From Musa acuminata AAA Group (lineage: Eukaryota; Streptophyta; Magnoliopsida; Zingiberales; Musaceae): DNA of 64,000 bases. The stretch is taken from the NCBI RefSeq assembly GCF_036884655.1, contig NC_088345.1, positions 19,551,001 to 19,615,000 of the forward strand. Direction: 5' to 3'. A program made the position numbers and the translations under genes. Numbering within the stretch: position 1 is the first letter of the stretch; every line of letters starts with the position of its first letter. This document shows, in pieces, positions 46,192 to 57,669 of the stretch. The notes under the pieces are model-generated. The model was not told where the DNA came from. It saw only the letters and a list, made by a program, of their open reading frames with translations, and made no database searches.

Positions 46192-46626
46192 TGTTAGGAA
46201 CGAGTTAGCACTAAGACGGGTGGGGGGGTGGGGGGTGGTGTGAATTAGTGCAGTGGATAAAAATATTGGTTTTAAAAATCTTATTCAATAAAATCATTTT
46301 GACAAAGTGAGTTTAACTTTGAAAGCATACAGAAGGGTGTGCAGCAAAAGTAATGAGGAAATAAAGTAGTTTGCAATAAAGATAAACATCAAAATAGAAA
46401 TGTAAACCGTTTTATAGTAGTTCGATCATCGTGATCTACATCCACTCCCCCGATTCCTCTTCCGTCGAGGCAATCGACATCTACTAACGATCTTCCTTCA
46501 ATGGGCGAAGATCAACTACCCTTTTATACCCCGATTCTCCTTTTGATAGGTTCAGGAGAGAACCTTTACAACCCCCTTCACTCCTCTCTTAAAGAAGACT
46601 AATACTTAGAGCTTGAGATGAGTTAT
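46192..46626 (-). repeat. Type A LTR (minus), left piece
   Basis: TGTTAGGAACGAGTTAGCAC then a G-rich run and GTGAATTAGTGCAG, as at the end of type A LTRs. It is cut after 435 bp at GTTAT by another type A LTR; the rest lies beyond the window. Confidence 0.8.
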
Positions 46627-47272
46627 TGTTAGGAACAAGTCGACACTATGAGGGGTGGGGGGATGAATTAGTGTAGCAGATAAAAATACATCGGTTCAAA
46701 AATCATCTTAGGATAAAAAGCAATTTTGACGAAGTGGGTTTAACTTGAAAGCGAACGAAAGAGTGGAATGTGAAAGTTAAGTAAGGAAGGCAGTTTGCAA
46801 TAAATGTAAATAGCAAAGCATAAATGCAAACCAGATTTTATAGTGGTTCGGTCATCGTGACCTACATCCACTCTATCGATTCCTCTTCTGTCAAGGCCAC
46901 CGACATCCACTAACGATCTTCCTTTAATGGGCGAAGATCAACTACCCTTATAACTCGATTCTCCTTTTGACAGGTTCAGGAGAGAACCTTTACAACCCCC
47001 CTTCACTCTTCGCTTAAGCAAGACTAACACTTTATCACATAAGATTACAACAACATTTTATTTTCTTTTTGCTCTCAGTTGTGTGTGTGTTAACTAGGCA
47101 TGAGAGGGGTATTTATAGGCTTCAAGTGGATTCAAACTTGGAGCCTAAAAGTGTCACATCCTGGGTTTCCCGGGTTCTAGCGGTACCACTGCTTGTGTTA
47201 GGCGGTACCATCGCCTGTAGCACTGACACTAGGCGGTACACCATCGCTTGGGGGACTATATTTGGGCGGTAC
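46627..47272 (-). repeat. Type A LTR (minus), nested in the previous one, left piece
   Basis: TGTTAGGAACAAGTCGACAC; minus-strand core promoter GGGTATTTATAGGC (47107-47120); one or two GGCGGTACCATCGCC units, then cut at GGTAC (47268-47272) by TGTAACATCCC. The rest is beyond the window. Confidence 0.8.
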
Positions 47273-49009
47273 TGTAACATCCCTCATTTTTTTAAAAATT
47301 TATAAGGACTTATTTGTAAATATGAGGATTTTTTAAAATAATTCTTTAGCACTAAATATTTTTTATATATATTAAAAATATTGTGAGGGACCAAAATGTG
47401 AAGCTCAATAATTGAAGGTGATTTATGAAAGATTCACACTAAGAAAAAAAATAAAATAAAATGGAGGACATGTGTCATTAGCAAGGATGAGCCACTTACA
47501 TTTATTCTAAAGATGACACATAAACCTCCATGCATGCTTGTCACCTCACTATTTTAGTATGAGCCAAACCTAAGTAATTTAAGGCACAATTGAGGGAAAC
47601 TTTGCAGCCAACATAACTTGAGAAGAGGAGAAGTAATTGAAGGAGAAGAGAAAGAGAAAGAATTGAAGAAGTTTTATCTTGGCTTAAGGCTTTGCATCAA
47701 ATCCCTCACATTTGGAAATTAAAACTTTTTAAGGCAAGTGTTCTAACCCATCCTAGAGATAAATTTTGATCCTTATTTTTACCATGATTTTGAGAAAATT
47801 GGGAGATTGTGGCTGCATGTAAGATATCTATACCGTTTATACATCAAATGTTGAATATGAAAATTTTCAGATTTTGACCTTTCAATACTCGTGTGGCCAT
47901 AACTTTTTGCACCAAATTCAGAATGAGGAAAAAACCTATTTCATACAAAAAGAGACTTATAGAGCTTTCATTTGACATAAAAATTGAAAGATTTGGAGTA
48001 AATTTACCTATCCAAACATATGAATGAAAAGACCTCATGTATTTGGTAAAATAGATACTATAAATTATGACCTTCTATTACTAAATTGCTTATAACTCTC
48101 TAGTGGAAATTCTGAATTATATAAAACTTAGTTCTTTGGAAACAAGATTCACATATCTTTCTTTTGACACCTAATTTGGAAATTTTGAAGTATGTTTGCC
48201 TTCTGAAACATCTATTTAAAGTGATTCTATCAATTCTACAAAACAGAGATGATCAATTCTGACATTCTATTACTAAATTGCTCATAACTCTCTAGTGAAA
48301 ATTCTAAATTATGCAAAACTTAGTTCTTTAGAAACTATATTCGCATATATTTGTTTTGACACCTTATTGAAAATTTTGAAGTACGCTTACCCTCTAAAAC
48401 ATCTATTTAAATTGATTCTATCAATTCTACAAAATAGAGATGATCAATTCTAACCTTCTATTACTAAATTGCTAATAACTCTCTAGTAAAAATTCTAAAT
48501 TTTGGATATTGGAAACTAGATTCACATATCTTTCTTTTAACATATAATTTGGAAATTTTGAAGTATGTTTGCCTTCTGAAACATAAGTTTAAATTGATTC
48601 TATCAATTCTGTAAAAACAGAGATGATCAATTCGGACCTTCCTTTACTCTATTTGTTGTAACTTCCTCTTTTTAGTTCATCTAAAAATAGATTAATACAG
48701 CTTTCCAATGACACCCATTTTTAGTGAATTCGAGCATGCTTGGTTACTCAAACAATTCAAGAAATGTACCATTCAAATTCTATCAGAATTGAAAACTTTG
48801 TTGGGTTTTGCCTATTCAATTTTCATCCAATTAAAAATTTGATTTATGCTAAATTCTTCTTCATTTAAGCTTTATATTAGTCCTTTGAAATTCTTGTATT
48901 GTTCATTCTGAAATTATTCTATGTCTGAAATTTTTTATGTAATGCTTCGTTTGCATTTCCTTGTTTGATAAAGGCACACGCATATTTCCATTGTTCTGCA
49001 TGTGCTTCC
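47273..49009 (+). mobile_element. Unclassified LTR-type element (gypsy-like 5' end), left piece
   Basis: Begins TGTAACATCCCTCATTTTTT, the same 5' end as the large element at 24542-31922 (which is inverted). No coding motif in 1.7 kb. From 48060 to about 48640 a roughly 185-bp unit repeats (see separate entry). It is cut at CTTCC (49005-49009) by the type B element; the remainder is outside the window. Confidence 0.6.
48060..48640 (+). repeat. Diverged tandem repeat, about 185-bp unit, three copies
   Basis: Each unit carries TTCTATTACTAAATTGCT, ATAACTCTCTAGT, an ACTTAGTTCTTTGGAAAC-like stretch and TGATTCTATCAATTCTAC. Starts near 48070, 48265 and 48457, with a looser copy from about 47875. Confidence 0.75.
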
Positions 49010-50502
49010 TATTGGGAAATCATGGGGGGCGACATTATATGCGCAGCGGAAGAATAAGAAAACAAAAATCCCCCATTCCCAAAAAGATGTTTGTCGTCGT
49101 GCGAAGATTGGTGAGCAAAAATCCGCAAAACACAAAACTGTGTATAGAGATTGTGTTACCTAGGGAGATCATATATCCCTGTTTCCTTGCAGATCCTTAA
49201 AAGAGGGTGAAGGAGGTCAAGCATCCTCCTCTCTAGTGGTGATCCACACAGCAGAGATGCGACGAAGCTCCTCAAAACTCCAGGCCTACTCTGAGGTGGA
49301 GAGGGAGAGGAGAATAGGAAGGGCAAGTAAAGACTCTAGCCTATGAGGCTGTGAATCCCTCCTATTTATAGAGATCCCGTGTCAAACCCTAATGGGTCCT
49401 TCCCTAGTGGGTATTGGATCTGCATCCAATAAGACAAGGGCTTCGTCGGATATCTCATATCCGAACCTCTACTCATCGCAATGCCTACCATATGTGTGTG
49501 ACCCTCTAGGCCCAATATCGAGCTGGCCGTGAGTCATACCTATTAGAACTCCTTCTAACTCAGTGAATTATTATCTCTGTAATAATTCACTCGACTCATC
49601 GACTACGGACGTACTAGGCCACTACGCCGTAGTCCCCAGACGATACAGAGGAATCCAATCCATTGGACCTGTCTGTCCACAGTTACCATGTACCTATAGT
49701 CCCTCATCCATCTAATATCCCAGAGACCGTATATCGAGCATGGTGCTGTCAGACCCATACGGTTTCTACTCAAGTCTCGCTCTAATCGGATTCTCCCGGA
49801 GAACTCTTTCTCTCTCAACTCGAATGACCCTGGCCAGGGATTTGTCTGAGTAAGAACACATGGGATATTCCTCTCATGACGCCGAGAGTGGATGATCCTC
49901 TGTCGACACTCAATAGCCCTCGTAAGGTCGACTACCACTCCCAATGACCAGCTGTACTAGATCTAGGACAACCAAACCTATAAGTCTGGTATCAAAGAGT
50001 GGAGCACTCATACAGGACATCCTTGGTATCTCAAGTCTAAGGACCAGATACACCACTAGGACTATGGAATCGCTGTCTGACAATAAGGCATCATCAACCA
50101 TCCAGCATTCCGTAAGCGGATCAATCATTGAACTCATTCTCCAATGAGCACCTGTACTGTATCCCTAGTGTCCCTACACGAGCAGCTATGAGACCAGCTG
50201 CATCCATCATATGGACGGGTATACAACACACCAGTCTATCCGGTTATCACGATGTCCCTCTCGAGTAACCTATGACCAGGATTATTTAGGATATGTGTTT
50301 AAAGGTGAATCGATCTCATTATCGTGATCTCATCACGATCCGATTCCCATTGCACAAATCCAAGGACATCACAATATATATATGCATTTATGCAATAGTT
50401 ATAAAGTGATATACGCCAAAATATAATAAGCAAAAAGATTCTGTATCAAGTCACACGTGCTATCACTCACGTGATTGGCTTGCTGGGCACCTATGACTAG
50501 CA
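49010..50502 (-). repeat. 3' LTR (type B)
   Basis: Plus-strand edges TATTGGGAAATCATGG (TG mutated to TA) and ACCTATGACTAGCA; 1493 bp. Minus-strand core promoter CCTCCTATTTATAGAG (49359-49374). Confidence 0.85.
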
Positions 50503-50515
50503 ATCTCCCACTTGA
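50503..50515 (-). promoter_or_regulatory. Polypurine tract of the type B element
   Basis: ATCTCCCACTTGA on the plus strand, that is TCAAGTGGGAGAT on the sense strand, immediately before the 3' LTR start TGCTAGTC. Confidence 0.7.
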
Positions 50516-50694
50516 CCTAAAGCCAATCACCTATGTGTCTGATCCCCATCAGACTCTTGTGACGCTCAAAGACAATCTGAGACAACGGCTTTGTTAGTGG
50601 ATCTGCAATGTTATCTTCGAATGGAACTCTTTCCACTGCTACATCTCCTCGGGTTACGATCTCTCTGATAAGCTGGAACCTCCTCAGAACACTT

Positions 50695-53425
50695 CTAATG
50701 AGACTCGTGTTCCCTTATTTGAGTAATCGCCCCATAGTTGTCACAATATAAGGAAGTCAACTTCTCGCTATTCGGAACGACTCCCAAATCTGTGATGAAC
50801 ATCTTCACCCAGACTCCTTCCTTTGCTGCATCTGATGCAGCAATGTACTCCGCCTCTGTGGTCGAGTCAGCAGTGGTATCTTGCTTGGAACTCTTCCAGC
50901 ACACTGCTCCTCCATTCAAGGTGTACACATACCCTGAATTCGACTTGCTATCATCGACATCAGACTGAAAACTTGAGTCAGTGTAGCCTTCAACCTTAAG
51001 GCTATTACCTCCATATACTAGTAAAAGATCCTTAGTCCTTCTCAAGTACTTAAGGATACACTTTACTGCTTTCCAGTGCTCCAAGCCTGGATCCGCTTGA
51101 TACCTGCTCGTGACACTCAGAGCATGCGTTATATCAGGCCTAGTACATAGCATGGCATACATGATAGACCCTATTGCTGAGGCATAAGGTATCATATCCA
51201 TGTTCGCCCTTTCTTAGAATTTTCAATGCCAAACATTTTGACAATGGTTCTATGTACCTGGATTGGGACAAGCCAAGCATCATCTTGGATCTATCTCTAT
51301 AGATTCTAATCCCCAAGATATAGGATGCTTCCCCTAAGTCCTTTATGGAGAAGTGTCTAGATAACCAAGCCTTTACTATAGATAGCATTCCTATGTCATT
51401 CCCAATGATGAGGATGTCATCCACATATAACACCAAAAAGGTGATAGCGCTCCCACTTACCTTTCTGTATACACAAGGCTCATCTTCGTTCTTAAGAAGT
51501 CATAAGATTTGATTGCCTCATCAAATCTTATGTTCCAACTTCGGGAAGCTTGCTTTAGTCCATAAATGGATCTAAGCAACCTACACACCTTATCTAGGTA
51601 GTTCTTGGACACGAATCCCTCAGGTTGCATCATATACATCTCCTCCTCGAGGTTCCCGTTGAGGAATGCGGTTTTTCACATCCATTTGCCAGATCTCATA
51701 ATCATAGTGTGCTGCAATAGCCAATAGAATTCTGATGGATTTTAGCATTGCTACGGGTGAGAAAGTTTCGTCGTAGTCAACACCTTGCCTTTGACGATAC
51801 CCCTTAGCCACTAGCCTTGCTTTATAGGTCTCTACCTTTCCATCTACTCCGATCTTTTTCTTAAAGATCCACTTGCAACCGATGGGTACAATACCTTCGG
51901 GCGCATTAACTAGGTTCCAAACCTTATTGGAGTACATAGAATCCATCTCAGAATTCATGGCTTCTTGCCATTTCCCTGAGTCTATACTCATAATAGCCTC
52001 CTCATAGGTCTGAGGATCAATATCCTCTACATCCTCTGCTCTAATATGTCCCATATATCTCTCAGGAGGATGGGATACTCTATCAGACTTGCGTAAAGTT
52101 GATACTTGTGTATTAGGTACCTGAACAGACTCGGGCTATAGAGTAGTGCTTGAGCTTGGTTCTCCAACCTCGCTCAATTCTATCATTCTCCCACTGTCTC
52201 CGTCAAGAATGTGTTCCTTCTCAAGGAACACTGCTCTCTTAGCTACAAAGACCTTTTGGTCCTCGAGATGATAGAAATAATACCCACAAGTTTCCTTGGG
52301 GTATCCCACAAATTTGCATCGCTCTGTCCTTGATTATAACTTATCGGGGTTGTGTCTTCTAACATGGGCAGGGCAGCCCCAAATCTTAACAACCTTAAGA
52401 TCAGGCTTCTTCCCTTTCCATATCTCATATGGTGTAGACACTACCGACTTAGTTGGAACTCTGTTCAGAAGGTAAGCTGCGGTTTCTAGGGCATATCCCT
52501 AGAATGAGATGGGTAGGTCAGCGAAACTCATCATGGACCATACCATATCTAATAATGTTCGATTTCTCCTTTCAGAGACACCATTGAGCTGAGGTGTATA
52601 AGGAGGTGTCCATTGGGATAATATCCCATGGTCCTTGAGGAACTGAGTAAACTCTGTACTTAAGTATTCACCTCCTCGATCTGATCGAAGAGTTTTGATA
52701 CTCTTTCCAGTCTGGTTCTCCACCTCATTCTTATACTTTCTGAATTTCTCAAAGGCCTCAGACTTGTACTTCATTAAGTACACATATCCATACCTTGAGA
52801 AATCATCAGTAAATGTAATGAAATAGGAGTAACCTCCAATGGCATGAGTTGACATGGGTCCACATACATCACTATGTATGAGTTCCAACAACTCATTGGC
52901 TCTCTCTCCAATTCTACTAAATGGAGATTTGGTCAGTTTTCCACGAATGCAAGGCTCACAAGTTGTATATGACACATAGTCGAATGGATCTAGATATCCA
53001 TCATTTAGCAACTTTTGAATCCTTCTTTCATGGATGTGACCTAGCCTACAATGCCATAGGTATGCACTGTTCAACTCATCTCGTTTCCTTTTAGACACAA
53101 TTATATTCATGATATGTGGAGTGGTGTCTAACATAAATAAACCATTATGCAATGTTCCTTTCGTGATGATCTTATCATCTAATAATATCGAACAACCATT
53201 GTTCTCAAAAACAAATTTATATCCACTAACTGTTAAACATGAAATGGAGATAATGTTTTTGATAATAGAAGGAACAAAATAACATGCATCTAATGCAATA
53301 AAAGCTCCACTAGGCAGATGTAGGGCGACCTCGCCAACAGCTAATACAGCAACTTTTGCTCCATTACCCATCTTGAGGTCCATCTCGCCTCTCTCTAGTC
53401 TCCTAGGCCTTGCCAGAACCTGCAA
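50695..53425 (-). pseudogene. pol pseudogene of the type B element (integrase, reverse transcriptase, RNase H)
   Basis: The 308-codon open piece 52499-53425 has the GAG_pre-integrase zinc site (WHCRLGHIHERRIQK...CEPCIRGK) and integrase core residues in IHSDVCGPM, LRSDRGGEY and GVSERRNR. After a stop, decayed sequence (GKKPDLKVVKIWGCPAHVRR) leads to the reverse transcriptase piece 51620-52054 (CKWIFKKKIGVDGKV, ARLVAKGYRQ, FSPVAMLKSIR, QMDVKNRIPQ), 51457-51639 (SIYGLKQASRSW), 51140-51436 (the catalytic LYVDDILIIGND) and RNase H at 50695-51201 (GYTDSSFQSD, STTEAEYIAAS, LYCDNYGA). Frameshifts lie near 51636 and 51190, with several in-frame stops. Copia domain order. Confidence 0.9.
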
Positions 53426-53431
53426 CGAATT

Positions 53432-54334
53432 TCATATATGATAAGCACTACCGGTATCCAATACCCATGTGTTATCATAAGAGTCTGACAAATGGAGACT
53501 GATCATGAATGTACCTGAAGCTTCATCAAGCTTTTGTTTCGCCCTTTCTGCAAGGTACTCTTTGCAGTTTCTCTTCCAATGCCCATCTTTACCACAGTGG
53601 AAGCACTGGCCTTTGTCCTTTGCTGGGTCTTTCTTAGCAACCTTTGCTTTACCTGGTCTGCCCTTGTCCTTTCCCTTCTTAAGGGACCTTTCTGCTTTCC
53701 TTTTCTTTTTGGTCTCACCAGTATAGAGAACTGGCTTCTCTTTCTTAATAGTACTCTCTGCCTCCCTCAACATATTGAGGAGCTCTGGGAGAGTCACCTC
53801 AAGCTTGTTCATATTAAAATCCATTATGAACTATAAAAAGGAATCTGATAGGGACTTAAGTATAATGTCCACACACAAGTTATCCTCTAGGACCATTCCT
53901 AGACCTGTGAGTTTCTCTATCCACTCAATCATCTTTAGGACATGGTTCTGAACCGGTGTCCCCTCAGTCATCCTAGCGCGGAAAAGGCTCTTGGATATCT
54001 CATATCGTTGAGTCCTTCCCTGTTCCTCAAACAATTTGCGGACATGTAGGAGAATGGATCTGGCATCCATCTTTTCATGTTGTCTCTGTAACTCTGGAGT
54101 CATAGAGCCCAACATATAGCACTGAGCAAGAGTGGAGTCATCAATGTACTTCATGTAGCGAGCGATCTCATCCTCGCTTGCCCCTTCTTCGGGCGTAGGC
54201 ATCACTGTATCAAGGACGTACACGATTTTCTCCGCTGTGAGAACAATTCTCAAGTTACAGAGCCAATCCGTATAATTTGGACCAGTGAGGCGGTTGACAT
54301 CAAGTATGCCACGTAAGGGATTTGAAAGCGACAT
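53432..54334 (-). pseudogene. gag-protease region of the type B element with one in-frame stop
   Basis: Start at 54332-54334 gives MSLSNPLRGILDVNRLTGPN; the UBN2-type Gag core runs to SLSDSFL (167 codons), then TAG at 53831-53833 followed in the same frame by FIMDFNMNKLEVTLPELLNM. The TAG probably was CAG (Gln). Next come a Lys/Arg-rich stretch, the CCHC knuckle CFHCGKDGHWKRNC and the protease site WVLDTGSAYHI, followed by a further stop. Apart from these stops the frame is well preserved. Confidence 0.88.
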
Positions 54335-56092
54335 TTTCTGAAAATAAAGATGTAGCAGAAATGAATAACATGCAGATTTTGCAAGAAATAAACTATCAAG
54401 ATATGGACTTCTATCTTAATATGCTCCCACTATTTTACTAACGAGTCACGCGACACCCTCAGCACGTGAAACGGAAGTCTCCAGCAGACTTCTAGTGGGG
54501 ATCAGGATCTAATCAGCGTCTTAGTGTAACCTCGAGGGACTCGACCAATCACACTAAGCCTAAAAGGTAGGCAACTCTTGCCGATCACAACTCCTTATGA
54601 TTCCCGTCCTGTTCGGCCTCCGAATCACCATGGCCTCGAGGGACTCGACCAACCATGATGCTCGGTTAAGTCAACACCTTCGTTACAAGATGAGTCTGAT
54701 TTGATGATATACCCTCGAGGGACTCGACCAAGCATACCATGCCCTCAGGTCACCGGTGACATCTCTATGTCGTAAGCAAGATAGCGAATCGCGATATAGG
54801 TGAGTCTCGAGGGACTCGACCAACTCAACCTACACTGGGAATCGGTTCCTACTCATAACGATGGAAGGCCACATGGGTCAATCTAATTGCCTCACGTTTA
54901 CCGACTTAATATTATCGAGAGATGTTTCTATAATTTGGTCTCCTAATATGACATGTCACACATATACATATTTAATATATATCTATATCGCATGCAAATA
55001 TATATACATATCTAGTAAGTGTATAAGCAATCACATCAGATGATCATGGACCACAACCTAATATGATTAGGCCCGAGCCAGTAGGCCTAATCACTCACAT
55101 CAAGATCTATGTGTGCAACGGTGCATCTCCATGCCCTGTGATCGTCCATCTCGTCCTCGTCGGTTCCGTCGACATCTTGATGCATCTCCATGCATCACGA
55201 TCGTCCGTCTCGTGGGTCGCGCTATCGCATCCACGCTCCCGCTGTGCCTCCTTATGTGATTACAACTTAATCATAGGCACGCAGGCCCGACAATAAACGA
55301 GAAATATAATGGAGGTTCGTAGACCTCAATAATAATAATCACAAGTACACACATCACACGGTCCATGATCATCCGTCCACACATCATACATCACATGTAT
55401 AAATAATCATCATCATGTAGGACTACTAGATAATAATAAAAATAATAATCAACTAAACCTTTTAATTAATTAATATTTTTCTAAAATCAGGGACATGTAG
55501 GGAATTTCTCAATTCCTAAGGGTATTTTCATAATTTGGATAAAAGATAGAAACTGGAATTTCTCAAATTTCGAGGGGCAAAACTGTCTTTTGCTCAGAAA
55601 ACCCTAATACCCTTTCCCCTTTTCGCTGCTGTCGCCGCCGCCACCCTGCCGGCGGCAGCCTGTGTGGCGGGGTGAGGGCACTGCCCTCGCCTGCAGGCAG
55701 CGATGCCGCTGCGGGTGGGTGCCCCCTTCGGGCGCCGCTGCCTCCATAGACGGTACTGTATCGCCGGGCGGTCGCCCTTGTGGGGGGGTTTCGCCCGCGG
55801 GAGCAGCGGCGACAGGCGCCGCTGCCCTGCGGCGCCTCTGCCCGTGGGCTGCCAGCGCTGCCAACAGCAAGCAGACTGCCGGCCGGCTGCTGCAGGCACA
55901 GCGCTTGCGCATGCGCCGGCGCTGTGCTGCCTGGCTGCAGTTGCGGCTGCCGCTGGAGGTGGCTGCAGGTTTGCAGATCGAGGGCAGCAACTATTGCTGC
56001 CCTTCCTCGCTTTTGCGTCAACGATTTTGACGTCAATATTCTTCCTAAACACAACACACGCAGTTCAAAAACAATCATTCGCACGAACAACC
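54335..56092 (-). other. Long untranslated leader of the type B element
   Basis: 1.7 kb between primer-binding site and gag. Near gag it carries four copies of CTCGAGGGACTCGACCAA (54531, 54635, 54714, 54806 on the plus strand). The middle (54900-55600) is AT-rich with no motif. At 55600-56030 it turns very GC-rich with GGCAGC/GCTGC runs. A 175-codon open frame (55563-56090 minus) spans the GC-rich part, but all three frames are open there, so it is not accepted as a gene. Confidence 0.65.
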
Positions 56093-56106
56093 TGGCTCTG
56101 ATACCA
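56093..56106 (-). promoter_or_regulatory. Primer-binding site of the type B element
   Basis: TGGCTCTGATACCA, the exact complement of TGGTATCAGAGCCA (initiator tRNA-Met), next to the 5' LTR end at 56108. Confidence 0.88.
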
Positions 56107-56107
56107 C

Positions 56108-56525
56108 TGTTGGGAAATCATGGGGGGCGACATCATATGCGCAGCGGAAGAACAAGAAAACAAAAATCCCCGATTCCCAAAAAGATGTTCGTCGTCGTGC
56201 GAAGATTGGTGTGCAAAAATCCGCAAAACACAAAACTGCGTATAGAGATTGTGTTACCTAGGGAGATCGTATATCCCTATTTCCTTGCAGATCCTTAGGA
56301 GAGGGTGAAGGAGGTCAAGCGTCCTCCTCTCTAGCGGTGATCCACACAGCATGGATGCGACGACGCTCCTCAAAACTCCAGGCCTACTTTGAGGTGGAGA
56401 GGGAGAAGAGAATAGGAAGGGCAAGCAAAGACTCTAGCCTATGAGACTGTGAATCCCTCCTATTTATAGAGATCCCGTGTCAAACCCTAATGGGTCCTTC
56501 CCTAGTGGGTATTGGATCTGCATCC
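56108..56525 (-). repeat. 5' LTR (type B), 3' part only
   Basis: TGTTGGGAAATCATGG on the plus strand marks its sense 3' end. It is interrupted at GCATCC (56525); the remaining two thirds should lie right of the window, preceded by a second CATCC. Confidence 0.82.
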
Positions 56526-56639
56526 TGTTAGGATCAAGAGCACTAAGAGGGGGGGGTGAATTAGTGCAGCGGAAATCTTACAGCGATTAAAAACCAAAAG
56601 CTGCGTTCGTTCAAAAACTATTATGATGCAAAAGCAAAT

Positions 56640-56947
56640 TCTCAGTTTGTATCTAAGTGCAGTTTGCGTCTAAGCGCAGATTGCGTCTAAGCGCAGTTTT
56701 GCGTCTAAGCGCAGTTTACGTCTAAACTCAGATTTACGTCTAAATGCAGTTTTACGTCTAAACGCAGATTTACGTATAAACGCAGATTTACGTCTAAACG
56801 CAGATTTACGTCTAAACGCAGTTTTACGTCTAAACGCAGATTTACGTCTAAACTCAGATTTACATCTTAAACTCAGATTTACGTCTAAACGCAGATTTAC
56901 GTCTAAACGCAGTTTTACGTCTAGACGCAGATTTACGTCTAAACTTT
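56640..56947 (-). repeat. 18-bp minisatellite, mirror of 31328-31630
   Basis: Units of CGCAGATTTACGTCTAAA and CGCAGTTTTACGTCTAAA, with GCGTCTAAGCGCAG forms at the left end and one irregular unit (ACATCTTAAACTCAG) near 56862-56876. Confidence 0.87.
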
Positions 56948-57661
56948 GAAACTTGTTTGTATACTCGCAGAAGGTAGTATGCAGTTGAAATCAAGACGTA
57001 AACGTGAACTGAGATCTGATGATTGAGCGAGGAAAGTCGATTTACGTCTGAATGCAGTTTTACGTCTAAATGTTGAAAACTCATTCGTAAAATTGTAGAG
57101 GACAGTTTGCAGTTATCAATAGGATCAAAATGTAAGTGTAAACTGCAAAGAAACTCGTTCGTAAAAGCACGGAAGACAGTTCTGCAGAATCAAACGTAAA
57201 CGTAAACTGTAATGTATGAAAATACGAATTTACGTCTGAATGCAGATTCGGAAGAACAGCACTTAGAACTTGTTCGTGAAAGCGCAGAGAGCAGTAGTAA
57301 TGAAGGAGGTTTGCAGTAATGATAAAGTGCTCGAAAATAAACGCAAACCAGAGATTTAGAGTGGTTCGGTCAGCCTTGACCTACTCCACTTTTGGCTTCC
57401 TCCACCGACGAGGTTGCCGACGTCAACTAGGGGCCTTCCTTCAATAGGCGAAGGCCAAACTGCCCTTTTACAATTTCTCTCCTTTTGACAGGCTCAGGAG
57501 ACAACCTTTACAGACCTTTCTCTCCTCACTTTACAACTGAAAACTTGAAGAACAGAAGGAGGAGACTTAAAGGCTTTACAACACTTTTGAGCTCTTAGAA
57601 TCTCAGAAAAGATCAAGATTTCGGTGTAGGTCTGTATCTTTTCAGTGCTGAATGGGTGGGG

Positions 57662-57669
57662 TATTTATA
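57662..57669 (-). promoter_or_regulatory. TATA box of the young element's 3' LTR
   Basis: TATAAATA on the minus strand, in GGGGCCTATAAATACC, the context shared by all type A LTRs. Confidence 0.6.

Larger units (their letters stand above)
49010..56525 (-). mobile_element. Angela/Tork-like Ty1/copia element (type B), minus strand, interrupted in its 5' LTR
   Basis: Sense order from the right: 5' LTR (56108 to 56525 visible), primer-binding site, 1.7-kb leader, gag, protease, integrase, reverse transcriptase, RNase H, polypurine tract, 3' LTR 49010-50502. Its 5' LTR is cut at GCATCC (56525) by the type A element that follows; the intact sister sequence is at 49428-49440. The two LTR segments differ by a handful of mostly C/T changes per 200 bases, so it is moderately old. 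The lineage name is from memory. Confidence 0.85.

Noticed and set aside
55563..56090. 175-codon minus-strand Ala/Arg-rich frame
   Set aside because: GC-rich leader sequence open in several frames at once, and it runs toward the primer-binding site.
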